DNA of 9,042 nucleotides from Desulfobacterales bacterium (lineage in GTDB: Bacteria; Desulfobacterota; Desulfobacteria; Desulfobacterales; JAFDCJ01): NCBI GenBank assembly GCA_020345785.1, contig CP070771.1, positions 3,322,616-3,331,657 of the forward strand. Reading direction: 5' to 3'. How positions within the stretch are numbered: the first letter of the stretch is position 1; each line of letters starts with the position of its first letter. Under the pieces are notes generated by a model that was not told the DNA's origin, did no database searches, and worked only from the letters and a program-made list of their open reading frames with translations. The position numbers and the translations under genes were made by a program. Below are positions 7,040-9,042 of the stretch, piece after piece.

Positions 7040-7126
7040 ATCACGAAAGTATCCCGCCGCGGCGGGAAAAACACGAAAAGGAGAAAAGATAAATTTCGTG
7101 CTTGCTATATTTCGTGTTTTCGTGAT
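7040..7126. repeat. CACGAAA / TTTCGTG inverted-repeat element with a GC palindrome set inside the left arm
   Basis: The right arm 7110-7126 (TTTCGTGTTTTCGTGAT) is the reverse complement of the left arm ATCACGAAA (7040-7048) joined to ACACGAAA (7071-7078). The 22 bases at 7049-7070 interrupt the left arm and contain the perfect 16-bp palindrome TCCCGCCGCGGCGGGA (7052-7067). A further TTTCGTG lies at 7094-7100. The block lies in the livF-ligase spacer, starting 70 bp after the livF stop and ending 72 bp before the ligase start. It has no coding content. Such CACGAAA repeats are familiar as dispersed intergenic elements in deltaproteobacterial genomes, by recollection. They may affect mRNA folding between the two genes. 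Confidence 0.6.
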
Positions 7127-7198
7127 GAAAAATTTTTTCCACAAAATGCAAAAACTTCACTTTTAAGCGCTTAATGTAGGGGGAAAGTGACGATCAGG

Positions 7199-9042
7199 AT
7201 GGAGCAAGTCCACCGGGAAAAGGGTGATACCTGGCCCAAGGTACTCAAATACAATTGCGAAAAATACGGCGACCTTCGCCGTGCCATGCGTCACAAACAC
7301 TATGGTGTCTGGCAGCCTTCTACCTGGCAGGACTATTATCTCAATGTGAAACGCCTGGCAATGGGTTTGCTGGCCTACGGCTTTGAGGCCGGAGACAAGG
7401 TGCTGATTATCGGTGACAACGCCCCCCAGTGGTACTACGCCGAACTGGCCGCCCAGGCCAACCACGGGCTGTCGGTGGGCTTGTTTGCGGAATTGCTGCC
7501 GACGGAAATAGAATACATTGCAAAAAACTGTGAAGCCCGCTTTGCCGTCGTTGAAGGCCAGGAGCAGGTTGATAAGCTTCTCCAGATCAAAAATGCGCTG
7601 CCCGATCTCAAAAAAGTCATTTACTGGAACTATAAGGGGCTTGCTCACTATGACAGCGAGATCCTGGTCGGATACAGGGAGGCTCTGAAACAGGGGGCAA
7701 CTTATGAATCAGAACACTCCGGGCTCTTTGAGCAGAATGTGGCAGCCGGCCAGGCGGATGAGGAATGCGCCGTCATCTACACTGCGGGAACCACCGGGGC
7801 GGCGCCCAAGGGAGCCGTCCACACATACCGCACATTGAGAGCGGGTGCCGACTATCTTCTGCAGCTCGACCCCTGGTCTGAAAATGATAATGTTGTCCCT
7901 TATCTGCCGCCCGTCTGGATTCATGAGCAATGGTTCGGCATCGGCTGCCACCTGTTATCGGCCGGCATACTGAACTTTGCGGAAGCATCGGAAACCCAGC
8001 AGCGGGACAGCCGGGAAACAGGACCCAGCATCGTATTCTACGGAGCGCGGCTGTGGGAAAGTCAGGCCGCCATGGTGAAGGCCCGGATTCTCGGGGCGGA
8101 TGCCATTAAGCGGTTTGCCTTCAGGCGTCTCATGCCAATTGGCGAGAAGATGGCCGAACTGAAGTACCGCCGGCAGAAACCAGGCCTCATGCTCAGCATG
8201 CTTCAATATATCGCCGATCGCCTGCTGTATCGGTCCATCAAACGCAGCCTGGGCCTGTCAAATGCCAGAATCTGCTATTCAACCGGGGGCATACTCAGCC
8301 CGGATGCCTTTAGATTCTACCATGCCTTGAATATTCCTCTTAAAAGCCTGTATGGAACAACCGAGGGCGGGGCGCTTACCGGCGCCAGCAACGACGAGAT
8401 CCATTTTGAGACGGTCGGACCGGCTCACCGGGGAACGGAGATCAGAATCAGCGAAAGCGGTGAAATCAAATATCGGCAGCCGGGTACTTTCGTCGGATAC
8501 TACAATGACCCGGAAAGGACGGCGGCGGTGCTCAAAGACGGGTGGTTTCACAGCGGCGACAGCGGTTTTTTGCGGGAGGACGGGCACCTTGTTTTTGTGG
8601 ATCGGCTCAAAAACCTGGTGCAGCTTCCCGGCGACGATAAAGTGGCACCCCAGTTTATTGAGAGCCGGCTGAGGTTCAGCCCCTATATAAAAGACGCCTG
8701 GATACTGGTCGGCCCGCAAGATGCATATGTTGCGGCGGTGATCGTCATTAACTATGACAACGTCAGCCGGTGGGCGGGGCAAAACAGAGTGGCCTTTACT
8801 TCCTTCGCCGAACTCTCCCAGGCACCGGAAGTTTATGACCTGGTGAGGCAGGATATCGACCGGGTCAATCACACGCTGTCCGCCGGTTCCAGGGTGAGGA
8901 AATACATCAACCTCAACAGGGAATTCGATCCTGACGAGGGGGAGCTGACCAGAAACAGGAACTTGCGAAGAGGATTCCTGGCAGAACGCTACCGCAAGCT
9001 GATCGATGCTATTTACAGCGACAATGACGCGGTGCCGCTGGA
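7199..9042 (+). CDS. Long-chain-type acyl-CoA synthetase / AMP-binding protein, 3'-truncated by window edge
   Basis: The frame is open from 7199 to the right edge: 614 complete codons with no stop. Family members are about 640-650 residues, so only a short tail is missing. The ATG at 7199 is chosen, but an in-frame GTG at 7187 with AGGGGG just before it is an alternative that would add 4 residues; TAA 7172-7174 limits the start. It belongs to the large AMP-binding group seen beside LivF/LivG/LivH/LivM transporters. Blocks include GDNAPQWYYAELAAQ, a VEGQEQVDKLLQIK stretch, YGTTEGG at 385-391, HSGD ending at Asp454, and FSPYIKDAW. Two active-site departures are visible. The P-loop reads YTAGTTGAAPKG at 194-205 (Ser to Ala, one extra residue). 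In the C-terminal GELTRNRNLRR, Asn588 stands where the catalytic Lys is expected. It would activate the acid imported by the neighbouring transporter, if active. Confidence 0.9.
   Translation, partial: MEQVHREKGDTWPKVLKYNCEKYGDLRRAMRHKHYGVWQPSTWQDYYLNVKRLAMGLLAYGFEAGDKVLIIGDNAPQWYYAELAAQANHGLSVGLFAELLPTEIEYIAKNCEARFAVVEGQEQVDKLLQIKNALPDLKKVIYWNYKGLAHYDSEILVGYREALKQGATYESEHSGLFEQNVAAGQADEECAVIYTAGTTGAAPKGAVHTYRTLRAGADYLLQLDPWSENDNVVPYLPPVWIHEQWFGIGCHLLSAGILNFAEASETQQRDSRETGPSIVFYGARLWESQAAMVKARILGADAIKRFAFRRLMPIGEKMAELKYRRQKPGLMLSMLQYIADRLLYRSIKRSLGLSNARICYSTGGILSPDAFRFYHALNIPLKSLYGTTEGGALTGASNDEIHFETVGPAHRGTEIRISESGEIKYRQPGTFVGYYNDPERTAAVLKDGWFHSGDSGFLREDGHLVFVDRLKNLVQLPGDDKVAPQFIESRLRFSPYIKDAWILVGPQDAYVAAVIVINYDNVSRWAGQNRVAFTSFAELSQAPEVYDLVRQDIDRVNHTLSAGSRVRKYINLNREFDPDEGELTRNRNLRRGFLAERYRKLIDAIYSDNDAVPL

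Noticed and set aside
7008..7067. Palindromes after livF as an intrinsic terminator
   Set aside because: Neither hairpin is followed by a T-run on the + strand. The GC palindrome is followed by A residues, so at best it would act on the other strand, where no gene ends nearby.
8279..8872. 197-codon open frame on the minus strand
   Set aside because: Antisense to the C-terminal half of the second ligase, which carries the expected YGTTEGG and HSGD motifs.

Overview
This window reads as part of a chromosome from an anaerobic, mesophilic bacterium, most likely Desulfobacterota (a Desulfobacterales-type sulfate reducer or syntroph) and probably from a metagenome. That guess rests on the gene mix: a URO-D-family protein, an acetylene-hydratase-like molybdopterin enzyme, two acyl-CoA synthetases and LivG/LivF cassettes. 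It also rests on A/T-rich intergenic repeats of a style common in such genomes. No rRNA, tRNA, CRISPR array, integrase or transposase was found. All genes read on the + strand.

Layout. (i) 1-868: 3' part of a uroporphyrinogen-decarboxylase-family (MtaA/CmuA-like superfamily) protein, cut by the left edge. (ii) 898-2493: an intact AMP-forming acyl-CoA synthetase, 29 bp downstream and probably in the same operon. (iii) 2494-2748: a spacer holding a degenerate TTCGAATTTCGATATTCG-type repeat. (iv) 2749-4839: a 696-residue molybdopterin oxidoreductase of the DMSO-reductase superfamily, closest by eye to tungsten acetylene hydratase. (v) 4832-4996: a 54-codon frame with a CxxxCPxxC motif, which looks like a remnant of a ferredoxin-type electron-transfer subunit. 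(vi) 5000-5818: LivG-type ABC ATPase. (vii) 5819-6174: a 356-bp gene-free stretch bounded by near-perfect 20-bp inverted repeats. (viii) 6175-6969: LivF-type ABC ATPase. (ix) 6970-7198: a spacer with CACGAAA/TTTCGTG inverted repeats and two perfect palindromes. (x) 7199-9042: a second, larger acyl-CoA synthetase of the long-chain (FadD15-like) type, running off the right edge.

How the genes may work together (inference). LivG, LivF and a large AMP-binding protein of this type are often found with branched-chain-amino-acid-type permeases that import small carboxylates, aromatic acids or amino acids. The permeases and the binding protein are not in this window and may lie to the right. The ligases would make the CoA thioester. 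The Mo/W enzyme would carry out a redox, hydration or hydroxylation step, and the URO-D-family protein a methyl-transfer or related step. The substrate cannot be named from the sequence.

The points most worth a second look are: the apparent ferredoxin-subunit remnant after the Mo/W enzyme; active-site departures in the last ligase (Asn where the C-terminal catalytic Lys is expected, and a P-loop with Ser changed to Ala plus one extra residue); the unassigned acetylene-hydratase-like enzyme; and the repeat elements that split the transporter genes.
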